DNA from: Clitoria ternatea
Lineage: Eukaryota > Streptophyta > Magnoliopsida > Fabales > Fabaceae
Direction: 5' to 3'
Assembly: GCA_037962975.1 (NCBI GenBank)
Contig: CM075675.1
Coordinates: 106,356,718-106,420,717, forward strand
DNA length: 64,000 bases
In this document: positions 13,370-23,590 of the stretch, piece by piece
Numbering within the stretch: position 1 is the first letter of the stretch
Layout: each line of letters opens with the position of its first letter
Made by a program: the position numbers and the translations under genes
Notes under the pieces: model-generated
What the model was told of the DNA's origin: nothing
The model's input: only the letters and a program-made list of their open reading frames with translations
Databases searched by the model: none

Positions 13370-14100
13370 CTGGACACATACAATATAACTTATTTGAGCA
13401 ACCAGTATAATCCCTCAAACAAGCTAGGAGACAAATGATCTGGTCTCAATACCGGCCTATGGACAGAAAGATCATTCAACCTAATAGCCGTCATGCAAGA
13501 TCGACATCGCACACCTATTGAAGCTCAACATCGGCCCCTAACGAGCTCTGACGTAACACCGGTGTGAGCCACTCTCTCAACACCAGAAGGTCAGAGTTGA
13601 CTTATGCAATCGTGTGTTGAGGAACTAACCTGCAAAGTGACTGATGGAAAAGTCCAGCCGATTGGTAGGGTTACTATTGTGTGTCAGCCTTTCTGTAAAT
13701 TATCAGAATCATGTTGACACATTGTATAGTAAATTCACCTACCCGAAACGACTCTTCCACTGCTTTAAGGTATATAAACTTACAAATCAAAAGAAGGTAG
13801 AACATTCTCTTTAGAACTTAAGCTCAAGCTCTGATATTCCCCTTGAATATTCACTGACTTGAGTGTCAAAGTGTCCTTACTGGTGACTCCCCTTTCGCCC
13901 CACAATGCATAAGGTTGGTGATTTTGGTTCGAGGAATCCCTTCAAGACCTTTATTTTCCCATTGGAGTAAAGGGTATAATATTGAATCTCTACTACACCG
14001 GTGTAAAATCTGGACATACAACATCTCTTGAGGATTAGTCTCCACGCCGGACTTCACACTCCGACAACGACTAGTTCATAAAGCATTAGTTGTTTTGGGA
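13370..14100 (+). mobile_element. Ty3/gypsy LTR remnant
   Basis: This segment resembles 50295-51030. Both have a TATAAACTTA box (13772 here, 50762 there), then a CACTGACTTGAG-GTC-GAG-TCTTTGCAGGTGAC-like block, then TTTCGCCC-ACAA. This arrangement is familiar from the R/U5 part of LTRs of large plant gypsy elements. No flanking coding region or clear ends are visible. Relationship between the two segments is seen in the sequence; clade is inference. Confidence 0.5.
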
Positions 14101-14495
14101 AGATATAAAAAATACATATTTAATAGATAAATAGTTAATGATATCAGAAAAGTATAATTTTATTTATATTATGAAATTAAAAAAAATTATTGAAATTTAC
14201 TTAGAAACCCGAATAAGTATTAAACATGAAGTTTTACTATTACGTTTTGTTATAGATGCAGCCTGATTGTGATTTTGAAATTCATCTCAAAGTAATTTTC
14301 AACAAAAACTTTCCATGTTTAATTCCTTAATTAATTTCATTAGGAGACAACACCCGTAGTTAGTTTACTAGTTTTCAAACTGTGTTTTTTTTCTCAATTT
14401 AAATATTTTGGCCCTTTTCTCTCCTGGCATCATTATCCTTGATGGAATGGAAGGAGATAGTGTTTCAAGTACGTTGCAAACTGATGCAATAAAAA

Positions 14496-15000
14496 ATGTC
14501 TTCCAATGAGCATCTCGAAAAATCAGTACAACTTGAAGAGCCTAAGGCTGGGATGATTTTCTCTTCTGAACAAGAGACTTTCAGTTATTACACTAATTTT
14601 GCTGAGCGGAAGGGTTTTCAGGTTCGAAAATGGGAAGAAGTTTTTCAAGAAGAGGTGGCCTGTATCATGTATTGCAATGCAGCCTTTGAGAAATGACAAG
14701 AAAGAAGGCTTGTTTTCAGTATATTCTGTTGTTGAGGGTAAAAAGATTCGGGAGGAAATCAAATATGTAACTTTCAATGTACATTTTAATGAGGAAGATT
14801 TTGAAGTGATATGTGAATGTTGTTTGTTCGAGTTTGAAGGTATTTTATGCAGACCGATTCGATAAGATGTGCAATGCTTTTCATGAAGTTGCTTGTATGG
14901 GAGTAAATGCTGATGTTGTTTCAAGAAAGTGATGATTTTACAGTTGAATTAAGCTGTAAAAAGACTTCTTCTGGTATAACTGGAACATTGCCCCTTGCAT
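14496..15000 (+). pseudogene. FAR1-related (FRS/MULE-derived) pseudogene fragment
   Basis: The first frame (14496-14696) encodes the start of a FAR1-type DNA-binding domain (GMIFSSEQETFSYYTNFAERKGF). The text then switches frame, and the 14599-14865 frame encodes a SWIM-type zinc-finger region (YVTFNVHFNEEDFEVICECC, then LFEFEGILCR) ending before the expected His. A third frame continues with DKMCNAFHEVACMGVNADVV. In FRS proteins several hundred residues, including the MULE transposase domain, separate the first two parts, so the copy has a large internal deletion plus frameshifts. The match to FRS proteins is from memory of the family. Confidence 0.7.
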
Positions 15001-15347
15001 CAACTATGTCAATGATTTCTGATGATACTACCACAGTTTTAAAGGAAATGATCAGACATTTTAGCTACCCTATATTCCATACTCTAGTTTTATGTATTTT
15101 TGGTATGAATAAAGCCAATACAAAGAGTCAACTACCTTTGCATAAGATGGATAATTGTATCCCGAAAAGTTTGAACATAGCATATTTAATTTCAGAATCC
15201 TTGCTGTGTTTTATATTTCATTAATACCAGGGCATAAAATTCAATTAAAACATAATATTCTCTCACCCCTATGATGACAGTTCTTGATCCAATTTAAAGA
15301 ATGAAAAAAGAGTCATGGTACACTCTCATACATACATATGCTAACCA

Positions 15348-15352
15348 CCATC
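15348..15352. repeat. target-site duplication CCATC (left)
   Basis: CCATC directly before the 5' LTR, repeated at 20812-20816 directly after the 3' LTR. A 5-bp duplication is typical of Ty3/gypsy integration and shows that this is one intact insertion. Confidence 0.95.
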
Positions 15353-15654
15353 TGATACAACCCAAATGGGCTCCAACAGCACAGCTAACCAAAGGCCCAA
15401 GAGAGTGACTAAGAAACCCAATTGGTTCAAAGATTTTATTTAAGGCTATATGTTATCTTTTCAGTCCAATTATCTTCTGAAGCCCAAACTGTTTAGGGTT
15501 TTTCTTCCTTCAAGAAAAGTTATCCTATATATTGTTATGTGTTATGAGAAAAGGCAAGAAGAAATATTTGATAAATTAGTGTATTCATCTTACTGTAGCA
15601 GAATTCCTTAAAGTAATCCAATAGCTAACTCAATCTAGGAAGTGGAGCCTATCA
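15353..15654 (+). repeat. 5' LTR, 302 bp
   Basis: Starts TGATACAACCC and ends GAGCCTATCA. Its first about 90 bp correspond to the last codons of pol, because the pol stop lies inside the matching part of the 3' LTR. Confidence 0.95.
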
Positions 15655-15657
15655 TTT

Positions 15658-15671
15658 TGGTGCTTTCATTC
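15658..15671 (+). promoter_or_regulatory. candidate primer-binding site
   Basis: TGGTGCTTTCATTC begins three bases after the 5' LTR. TGG is what a tRNA 3' CCA end pairs with, and the position is right. I could not assign the tRNA. Confidence 0.55.
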
Positions 15672-15681
15672 ATCCTTCTCC

Positions 15682-17031
15682 ATGCCTCCCAAGCCTACAG
15701 CCAGCAAAGACCTTGAGGAGGTCCTCCAGTCTATTTCGGATAGGCTAGGTCTTTTACAAACACAATTTGATGCTCAACGTCACCTTCAAGAAACCAGGCA
15801 CCTAAATCTTCAGCAAACCATGGACTCTCGCCATGATACAATGACCAACTTTCTGGGTGGCCTTTTGGAACAGGTAGCTTCCTTACAACCTAACCCCTTG
15901 ACTCAAGCTTCAACATCTAATTCATCACCGTCCACCTCGGTCCCTGTAACCACAGCCTACCTAGCTTCTACAAATAGCCCCACGGTAATACCTTTTACCA
16001 TTCCCCTATCCACTACTGGTCCTTCAACACCCCACAATCCTACTACCACTATTCCCAATATACCCTTCCAAGGTGGGTCCTTTTCTCAGGCTGGACCTTC
16101 TTTCTCTACCTTTCCCACTGCTACCCCTATTCCCTATCATTTTTCCCAATCTCCATATCAACCAGTTTTTCCTATATCATCCGCCCATACCCCCACACCC
16201 TTAAGACCCCCAAAATTAGAATTAGCCCCCTTTGATGGCTCTGAACCCTTGGATTGGCTTTTCCAAGCTGACCAATTTTTCATGTTCTACCAAGTTCCTC
16301 TAGATTTACGTCTCCCTATGGTGGCCTTCTACATGACGAATGAAGCACTTAGTTGGTTCAAATGGATGTATCACAATCATCAACTCACTGATTGGCCTAC
16401 CTTTACACGGGCCCTAGAGCTGCGTTTTGGCCCTTCCACCTATGAGAATCATCAGGCAGAACTTTTTAAACTCAGGCAAATAGGTACTGTCACCGATTAT
16501 CAAGCTCAGTTTGAAAAACTTTCTAATCGTATTGTAGGTCTAACCCCTGAAATGTTACTCAATTGTTTTATTTCTGGCCTACATACTGATATTCGAAGGG
16601 AACTTGCCATTTTGCAACCCACTACCATCACTCAAGCTATTGGCTTGTCCAAATTAGTTGAATCCAAACTTAAAGACTCAAGACCTAAATTCTCTCGTCC
16701 ACCTCAGCCATCTATCCCTCCCACCCTTACCCCAAAACCACCCACCCCATCTCCTTCCACCCCTTTACCTATCAAACGCCTCATCCCCTCACAAATGCAA
16801 GAGCGTAGAGCTTTGGGCCTATGCTATAACTGTGATGAAAAATTCATTCCTGGACATAAGTGCACCTCCAGTCGATTCTTGCTACTCATGATTGAGGATG
16901 ATACCACTTCGGAAACTACCACACCTATCTCACACAATCCTTTGGACCCTGAAACCACCCTCCATACCCCCCAAAACGCTGTTAATTTTCAACTCTCCCT
17001 GCAAGCCCTTACTGGACAACCCTCTCCATAA
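15682..17031 (+). CDS. gag polyprotein of 5.46-kb gypsy element
   Basis: 449 codons. The N-terminus has a short helical region followed by a long Pro/Ser/Thr-rich linker (about residues 70-175). The capsid-like gag domain (about 180-330) contains LDWLFQADQFF, EALSWFKWM and FEKLSNRIVGL. A zinc-knuckle variant, CYNCDEKFIPGHKC, starts at residue 381; the His/Cys spacing differs from the canonical CX2CX4HX4C, a variant common in this group. The start is the first ATG after the 5' LTR, 27 nt from its end. The TAA at 17029-17031 is in the same frame as the protease that follows, so gag and pol are one frame divided by a single stop. Gag packages the element RNA into cytoplasmic particles. Confidence 0.9.
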   Translation: MPPKPTASKDLEEVLQSISDRLGLLQTQFDAQRHLQETRHLNLQQTMDSRHDTMTNFLGGLLEQVASLQPNPLTQASTSNSSPSTSVPVTTAYLASTNSPTVIPFTIPLSTTGPSTPHNPTTTIPNIPFQGGSFSQAGPSFSTFPTATPIPYHFSQSPYQPVFPISSAHTPTPLRPPKLELAPFDGSEPLDWLFQADQFFMFYQVPLDLRLPMVAFYMTNEALSWFKWMYHNHQLTDWPTFTRALELRFGPSTYENHQAELFKLRQIGTVTDYQAQFEKLSNRIVGLTPEMLLNCFISGLHTDIRRELAILQPTTITQAIGLSKLVESKLKDSRPKFSRPPQPSIPPTLTPKPPTPSPSTPLPIKRLIPSQMQERRALGLCYNCDEKFIPGHKCTSSRFLLLMIEDDTTSETTTPISHNPLDPETTLHTPQNAVNFQLSLQALTGQPSP

Positions 17032-20000
17032 ACTTTAACTTTTCAGGGCTATATTTCAGGACTACCAGTTCGGGTCCTCATTGATTCAGGCAGCTCCCAC
17101 AATATTTTACAACCGCGCATCGTAACCCACCTTAAGTTACCCACCCAACCTGTCCCAGCCTTTCCGGTAATGGTTGGTAATGGAGCTCACATTGTTTGCT
17201 CTGGATTATGCCCCCAAGTTCCCATCTCTATCCAGCAGCATGATTTCTCCATTTCATTCTATTTGTTACCTATCGAAGGAGCTGATGTGGTGCTAGGCAT
17301 AGAATGGTTGCAGACCTTAGGCCCAATTACAGCAGATTTTTCAATCCCTCGTATGTCCTTTCATCATCAAACTCATCCCATTACCCTTTCTGGTGAAAAA
17401 CTTTCGCCTATATCCTCATCCACTTTTTCCCAATTTTGCCAATTCTTACATTCTAATTCAATAGCTTCTTGTCACCTCCTTACATTCCTCCCTACTACCC
17501 AAGCCGATACAAACCCAGACGTTCTTGACCCTTCCCACCCCTCTTTAACCAATTTACCTTCTTCCATTTCCACTACAATCCTATCTTATGCTTCCGTTTT
17601 CACCAAACCTCACGGCCTTCCCCCCCTTCGCCCTCATGATCACCATATCTCCCTTTTACCCAATGTTTCTCCCATCAATGTCAAACCCTACCGCTACCCC
17701 CACTCTCAGAAAACAACCATGTCTACCCTTATACAGGAAATGCTTCAGGAGGGTATTATCACACCCAGCAAAAGCCCTTTTTCATCACCAGTTTTACTAG
17801 TAAAAAAAAAGATGGTTCTTGGAGATTTTGTGTTGATTATAGGGCCCTTAATGCTATTACCATCAAGGATCGGTTCCCAATTCCAACAATTGATGAACTA
17901 TTCGATGAACTAGGGACTGCTACAGTTTACTCTAAATTGGACCTTCGATCAGGCTACCACCAATTACGGGTTCACCCTCCTGACACCCACAAAACTGCAT
18001 TTCGCACGTGGGATGGCCACTATGAATTCTTAGTGATGCCATTTGGGCTAGCTAATGCTCCATCAACTTTCCAGGCTGCAATGAATGATCTACTTCGTCC
18101 TTACCTACGTCGGTTTGTTTTAGTTTTTTTGATGATATTCTTATTTACAGTTCATCTCTTACTGATCACGCTGTTCATTTAAATTTAGTGCTAAGTCTAC
18201 TTTCCACTAATCACTTCTTTGCCAAGCTCTCTAAGTGTGTTTTTGCTACTTCTATGGTGCATTACTTGGGCCATGTCATTTCGGCCAGAGGGGTATCCCC
18301 AGACCCGGATAAAATTCAAGCTATAGTAGAATGGCCTTTGCCTCGTTCTCTCACGGCTTTGCGTGGTTTCCTCGGCCTCACCGGGTTCTATCGCCGATTT
18401 GTCCGGCACTACACCTCTCTCGCCGCTCCTCTCACCGATCTACTTAGCAAGACAGATTTTACATGGTCTACACAAGCTACAAAGGCTTTTCAGGAATTAA
18501 AACAAAAGTTAATATCTACTCCTATCTTGGTCCTTCCAGATTTCTCCAAGCCTTTTGTGGTTGAAACAGATGCCTCAGCAGTAGCTATTGGTACGGTCCT
18601 CACCCAAGGGGGTCATCCCCTGGCATATTTTAGCAAGAAATTGGGTCCTAGAATGGCTGCAGCCTCCACCTATGTACGTGAACTCTATGCTGTCACAGAA
18701 GTAGTAAAGAAATGGCGTCAGTACCTATTGGGAACCCATTTTCACATCATCACCGATCAACAAAGTTTGAAACATTTTTTATCCCAAACAGTCCAGACTC
18801 CGGAGCAGCAAAAATGGACAATTAAATTACAGGGTTATAGCTTTGACATATCTTACCGTCCCGGTTCAGCAAATAGAGTTGCGGACGCCTTGTCTAGAGC
18901 TGGTTCAGATGATGCTATTCTCTTGCTCCATGTGTCTTCAGCTATCCCTTCCATCATCTCCACCTTGCAAACCTACTATTCTCAGGACCCAGAGGGAAAA
19001 AAGTTACTCGCCAAACTCATAACAGACCCAGTCTCTTTTACTTGTCGAAATGGAATTATTTTCACTAAAGGGAAAATTTTTGTACCACTGTACCGGGATA
19101 TCCGAAGCTCACTTCTCCAAGAATTTCATTCTACGCCTTCTGCAGGTCACTCTGGAGTTAAACCAACACTAGCTCGGATCGCTACCTCTTTTTCCTGGCC
19201 AGGATTGCAAAGAGATGTCAAGCAATTCATAAAAAATTATCAGATTTGTCAGAGTTCAAAATATGAAACGACAAAAAAAGGGCCTTCTCCAACCCCTCCC
19301 TGTACCTCACAAAATTTGGAAAGATATTTCAATGGATTTTATTACACACTTACCAAATTCTTGTGGCCACACAGTGATCTGGGTTATTTGTGATCGTCTC
19401 ACAAAATCCGCTCACTTCCTAGCTCTACCCACCAGATACACAGCTTCCGATTTGGGCCACCGCTTTGCAGTTGACATCTTTCGCCTGCATGGAACTCCTT
19501 CCACAATAGTTTCTGATCGTGACCCTATTTTTCTCAGCTCCTTCTGGCAGCAGTTGTTCAAGTCACAGGGCACGACTTTAAAGTTTAGCACGGCATACCA
19601 CCCGGAAACCGATGGACAAACGGAGGTTCTAAATCAGACTTTGGAAGCTTACCTTCACTGTTTTTGCGCCGATCAGCCAAAGTCCTGGTTTCGATTCCTC
19701 TATCTGGCAGAATTTTGGTACAACTCAGCTTTCCATTCTGCAATAGGGATGCCTCCGTTTCGTGCTCTCTATGGCCGGAACCCACCCACTGTCCCGAACT
19801 TCCTGGCCACATTAGTCTCAATTCCTGTCCTCTCAGACTCTTTCCAGGAACGAGAAGATATCCTTCGTGCCGTTCGCTCCTCTCTGATCCGAACCCGTCA
19901 GCGAATGGTCGCTCAGGCGAACCGCCACCGCCAGGACATTTCCTTCACCGAGGGTACGTTTGTGTGGCTCCGTCTCCGGCGCTATCGTCAAACCACGGTG

Positions 20001-20600
20001 GCGCGACGACCCTGTCCCAAGATTTCCCGTCGATTTTTCGGGCCCTTTCAGATCCGGAAGCGCATCGGTCGGGTAGCATATGAGCTTGCTCTTTCGGAAC
20101 ACTGCAGATTGCACCCTGTGTTTCATGTCTCTTGCCTAAGAGCTTTCCATGGCCATTCTCCCCCAGAATATTTTCGACCTATTCCCCCTCCACTTTTTCA
20201 CTCTGACTCAACTACTTCTCACTCTAACTCTCGAGACACTTCCACTTCGCAGGGTATTAAACCCAACACGTCACTTCCCAACACTGAGTCACCTCTCTTT
20301 AATTCCAAGCCGTGGATTCCTCACATCTCCCAAGCCCCTCCAATCTCACCCTCCATTCAAAATGAGATCCTGACAACCCATTCACTGTCCCAAGACACTG
20401 CGTTACAGCCTGGCACGCACGCCTTCTCTGCTACATCACGTGAAGGCTCTCTCGAACGTTCTTCCTCCTTGGCCCATGAGGACATGGTCCACGCTTATCA
20501 GGGGGGCAATGATACAACCCAAATGGTCTCCAACAGCACAGCTAACCAAAGGCCCAAGAGAGTGACTAAGAAACCCAATTGGTTCAAAGATTTTATTTAA
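17032..20600 (+). pseudogene. pol polyprotein (PR-RT-RH-IN), frameshifted
   Basis: Protease follows the gag stop in the same frame, with the DSG active site at 17083. Reverse transcriptase starts near 17.7 kb; the frame shifts by -1 in the A run at 17802-17810, and by -1 again in the T run at about 18124-18130, directly before the two catalytic Asp codons. RNase H (VETDASAVAIGTVL) begins near 18.56 kb. The integrase zinc-binding region at about 19.13-19.26 kb has HHC but the third ligand position is Tyr (NYQICQ), then a +1 shift in the A run at about 19273-19279. The integrase DDE residues (MDFI, SDRD, DGQTEVLNQ) are intact. The C-terminus is a long Ser/Thr/Pro-rich tail with a basic end (RPKRVTKKPNWFKDF), terminating at 20600 inside the 3' LTR. 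Confidence 0.92.
20496..20509 (+). promoter_or_regulatory. polypurine tract
   Basis: A purine-rich run containing AGGGGGGCAA directly precedes the 3' LTR (TG at 20510). It is translated as part of the pol frame (Gln-Gly-Gly-Asn), an unusual double use. Confidence 0.6.
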
Positions 20601-20811
20601 GGCTATATGTTATCTTTTCAGTCCAATTATCTTCTGAAGCCCAAACTGTTTAGGGTTTTTCTTCCTTCAAGAAAAGTTATCCTATATATTGTTATGTGTT
20701 ATGAGAAAAGTCAAGAAGAAATATTTGATAAATTAGTGTATTCATCTTACTGTAGCAGAATTCCTTAAAGTAATCCAATAGCTAACTCAATCTAGGAAGT
20801 GGAGCCTATCA
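20510..20811 (+). repeat. 3' LTR, 302 bp
   Basis: Same length as the 5' LTR with two substitutions (near the starts of the ATGGNCTCC and AAAAGNCAAG stretches). The first 91 bp contain the last pol codons and the TAA at 20598-20600. Followed by TSD CCATC. Confidence 0.95.
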
Positions 20812-20816
20812 CCATC
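20812..20816. repeat. target-site duplication CCATC (right)
   Basis: Matches 15348-15352. Confidence 0.95.
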
Positions 20817-21326
20817 CTTTTTCAAATTTTAATATGAGAAAATTGCCTTAATTGACTTGTTACTAGTGTTGGTACTATTTATTATATTTTTGAGGTCTCT
20901 GCAGTTTCATTAGGCCTCCAAAATATAGCTGAATGGAATTTGTGTATGGTTCAGCATTGCGAGGACATGATATACATCATTTTTCTTCTTACTAACATAC
21001 AGGAATTAGGAAGGAATAAGGGATTGAAGAATAATCTTACCTTTCTCATGGTGATTAGGGACTATGTGCATGTAAAATAAAATAAAAAGTATAAATAGCT
21101 CAATTAAGGGGATGATGATAATAGTAGAGATGCATTTATTGTTGTTTTTTTATTATTAACTTTAACTTGGATGAATATTTTCAGTTGAGTCTCGTAGGAC
21201 TAATTTGTACTCATTTAATGTATAGCTAAAGAAGTTTAGATTTGTGTTGGAGGAATTATGTTGGAGGTATTATATAAAATTATCACTATGCTCTCTTGCT
21301 TGAGTATAGAGAGTTAATAAAGACAA
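20817..21326. other. intergenic DNA, no gene seen
   Basis: AT-rich DNA right of the gypsy element. It continues the pre-insertion sequence from before 15348. No coding motif seen. Confidence 0.5.
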
Positions 21327-21556
21327 TAAACTCATTTGTTTAAACTTATTTTAAGAGATAAATATTTTTTTAATTAAAAAATACTTATTTTAAATTTTTA
21401 TGTATTTGTTTAAAGTTTTAAAAATAAGCAGAAACAAAAAATAGGCAGATTTTTATTTATTTTAATAAGCAACTCTCATCTGTTTATTAAAAAAATACTT
21501 ATAAAGAAAGTATTTTTTAAAAAAACACTTAAAAATAAACTTAAACAAATAGACCC
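21327..21556. mobile_element. MITE-like palindromic element, copy 2
   Basis: About 230 bp, closely similar to the element at 9254-9480, with imperfect inverted ends (TCATTTGTTTAAACTTATTT... and the reverse of ...AAACTTAAACAAATAGACC). Flanks CAATAAA and CAATATAA may be a diverged 8-bp duplication, which would fit hAT. Confidence 0.6.
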
Positions 21557-21769
21557 AATATAATGTTGAGAAATCAATTTTTTTTTCTAATTCTTTCCTT
21601 TGGTTCAATTCTCATTCAAGACATTTTTTCAGTATGCAACAAGAATAGGATCTAATCAACAAGAGGAGTATTTATTAATTTGAATATATAGTTTTATCTA
21701 AACAAAGATATTTTTCCTTTGTTTCCTTTATCTGTCACAGATGTCCTTTTAATATTTCTTCCCTCATCA

Positions 21770-22327
21770 GCGTCTGGGAACGATCTCAACCCCAAGGTTT
21801 TTCTCATTCTCCTTCAGCAGTACTTTTTGGCCTGAACAAGTACTGTTTTAACTTCCCTTCTCTGATCAGTACCTCGATAACATCTTTCAATTGTCGACAT
21901 TCATCATTGTTGTAACCAACTTGTTAATGGAATTCACAATATTTGTTTGTGTTTCCTGGACGTTTCATAGGTACTGGTTTTATTATCCCGTACACCATTA
22001 ATCCAGGAATTCTGATTTCCCACAGGATTTGACCAGGCCGTGCCGTTAAAGGGGCATGGTGTATGAAATTAACCATCTTATTGTCTTTATTCTAGGGATT
22101 GGCATCCTGATTATAACTTTTGCCTTGATTCTCACTTTTAACCGTTCTTTGATCTTGAATTGGGATCTTAGGCTCTTGTGGTGTAGCCTCATTTTAGGTC
22201 GCGGTGAGATGCATTTCTCGCCTAACATACTTAGCGACCTTTTTCCTGAATTCCTCAAATGTTTGGGTACCCCATTTGCCAAAGATAAGGCAAAAGGTGA
22301 TTGCGGTTGCAAGGCTTCAATGACTAT
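21770..22327 (-). pseudogene. gypsy gag fragment, downstream part
   Basis: On the minus strand, after IVIEALQPQSPFALSLANG, the frames carry a gag C-terminal zinc-like motif of the YCEFH...GYNNDECRQLKDVIEVLIR type (about 21.87-21.96 kb), characteristic of large plant Tat/Athila-type gag. Frameshifts and stops interrupt it. It is separated from its upstream half by the solo LTR. Confidence 0.6.
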
Positions 22328-22619
22328 TGTGACGACCCGTATCAATTTACCATTTATTTATACCCAATTGATCATTTTTCACAATAAATTTATCGCATTT
22401 AATGAATTAATTTGGTCCTAATATAAAATAATATTTATTTTTCTTAAGCATACTCAAAATAATAACCGATTGGAAATAAATCAATTAATGAAACGGAATT
22501 AACTACAATCAGCGGAAGAAGAAAAACAAAGACATGAGTCATTCGCCTGAGCGAGACCTTGATTCGTTTAGGCGAAACCCGAGAAGGTCGCTTAGGCGAG
22601 TTCCGACTCGCTTGAGCGA

Positions 22620-23000
22620 ATTCTACACTTTAAACCTGAGCAGACAACGAGACATGCAAGGAAACTTAACAAGTCGGGTTTCACTCGGAAATGGGTCCAC
22701 TCGGTCGTCTCTCACTCGGGACCTCTTAACCTTCACTCAGAAAAGGGTTCTCTCAGGTATACTTCATTCGGAATCATTCTAACCTCTCATCATTCGGAAA
22801 GGGTTTTCTCGGTCATGCATCTCGGGAACATTCTAAGCTTTACTCAGAAAGAGTTCTCTCGAGCATACCTCACTCAGAAACATTCTAACATTCACTCAAA
22901 AAGAGTTCTCTCGGCCATGCCTCACTCGGAAACACTCTAACATTCACTCGGAAGTGATGAGGGATACATACGAGTGAAAGAGGCACAGGATCAATTCCTC
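22620..23000. repeat. TCACTCGGAAA minisatellite in solo LTR
   Basis: Irregular tandem units of TCACTCGGAAA(N)n with TTCTCTCGG spacers. A related array lies at 45270-45870 in another LTR. Confidence 0.8.
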
Positions 23001-23389
23001 CCGACCCTCGCTCGGACAAGACTGAATCCGCTCGGTGAGATTCGCCCGGTAATCGACTTTACTACAGCAAATGCAAATTCACTCATAAAAATCAATACCG
23101 ATCACATAGCAACATAATTCATATGCACATTAGTCAACATCACAAGCAACATATTGTAGCATCACATACTCGGAAAACTCATTATACACATTACACATAA
23201 TCCATTTCAAAATCACTCGGTTCCTTGGCATCAATTCTCCGCTTGGCGCACCTCCAGGGCTCCGACCTCTTCCCTGTCACCGGTTACTAAATTGAAAACC
23301 ACGGCAAGGGTGGGTGTTTGGCATCATAATTAATCTAGAATGGAAATTAACAAATTACATGTATATAAACTCCGTCTGACTGCTCTATC

Positions 23390-23590
23390 CACAGATTGCA
23401 TTCACACTCGGCAATATAGCCAATCACACTCGACAATTATAGCCAATCACACTCGGTAAATATAACAATTCACACTCGGTAAGTATAACAAGTCACACTT
23501 GGCAAATATAACAATTCACACTCAGCAAGTTTAACAATTCACACTCGGCAAGTTTAACAATTCACACTCGGTAAATATAACCAAGTACAT
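23390..23590. repeat. 19-20-bp tandem repeat CACACTCGGYAARTATAACAA
   Basis: About nine to ten consecutive units of ...CACACTCGGCAAATATAAC... with small variations, inside the solo LTR. Confidence 0.85.

Larger units (their letters stand above)
15353..20811 (+). mobile_element. complete Ty3/gypsy LTR retrotransposon, 5.46 kb
   Basis: Bounded by two 302-bp LTRs (TG...CA) and the CCATC duplication. Order is LTR, a 27-nt leader with candidate primer site, gag, protease, reverse transcriptase, RNase H, integrase, LTR, the Ty3/gypsy order. The LTRs differ at only two positions that I can find (about 0.7%), which at usual plant rates means an insertion a few hundred thousand years old. It is very compact, and the pol frame crosses the polypurine tract and ends inside the 3' LTR. 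Domain style is chromovirus-like, but no chromodomain is visible. Pol is broken by one in-frame stop and three single-base shifts, so it is non-autonomous as written. Confidence 0.96.

Noticed and set aside
17802..17816. Programmed -1 frameshift in the RT of the 5.46-kb element
   Set aside because: The heptamer fits, but it lies inside the RT domain and not at an ORF junction, and two similar homopolymer shifts follow. An indel or assembly error is more likely.
19585..20126. ORFs of 78-139 codons overlapping the integrase
   Set aside because: Shadow frames of pol in a more GC-rich coding stretch.
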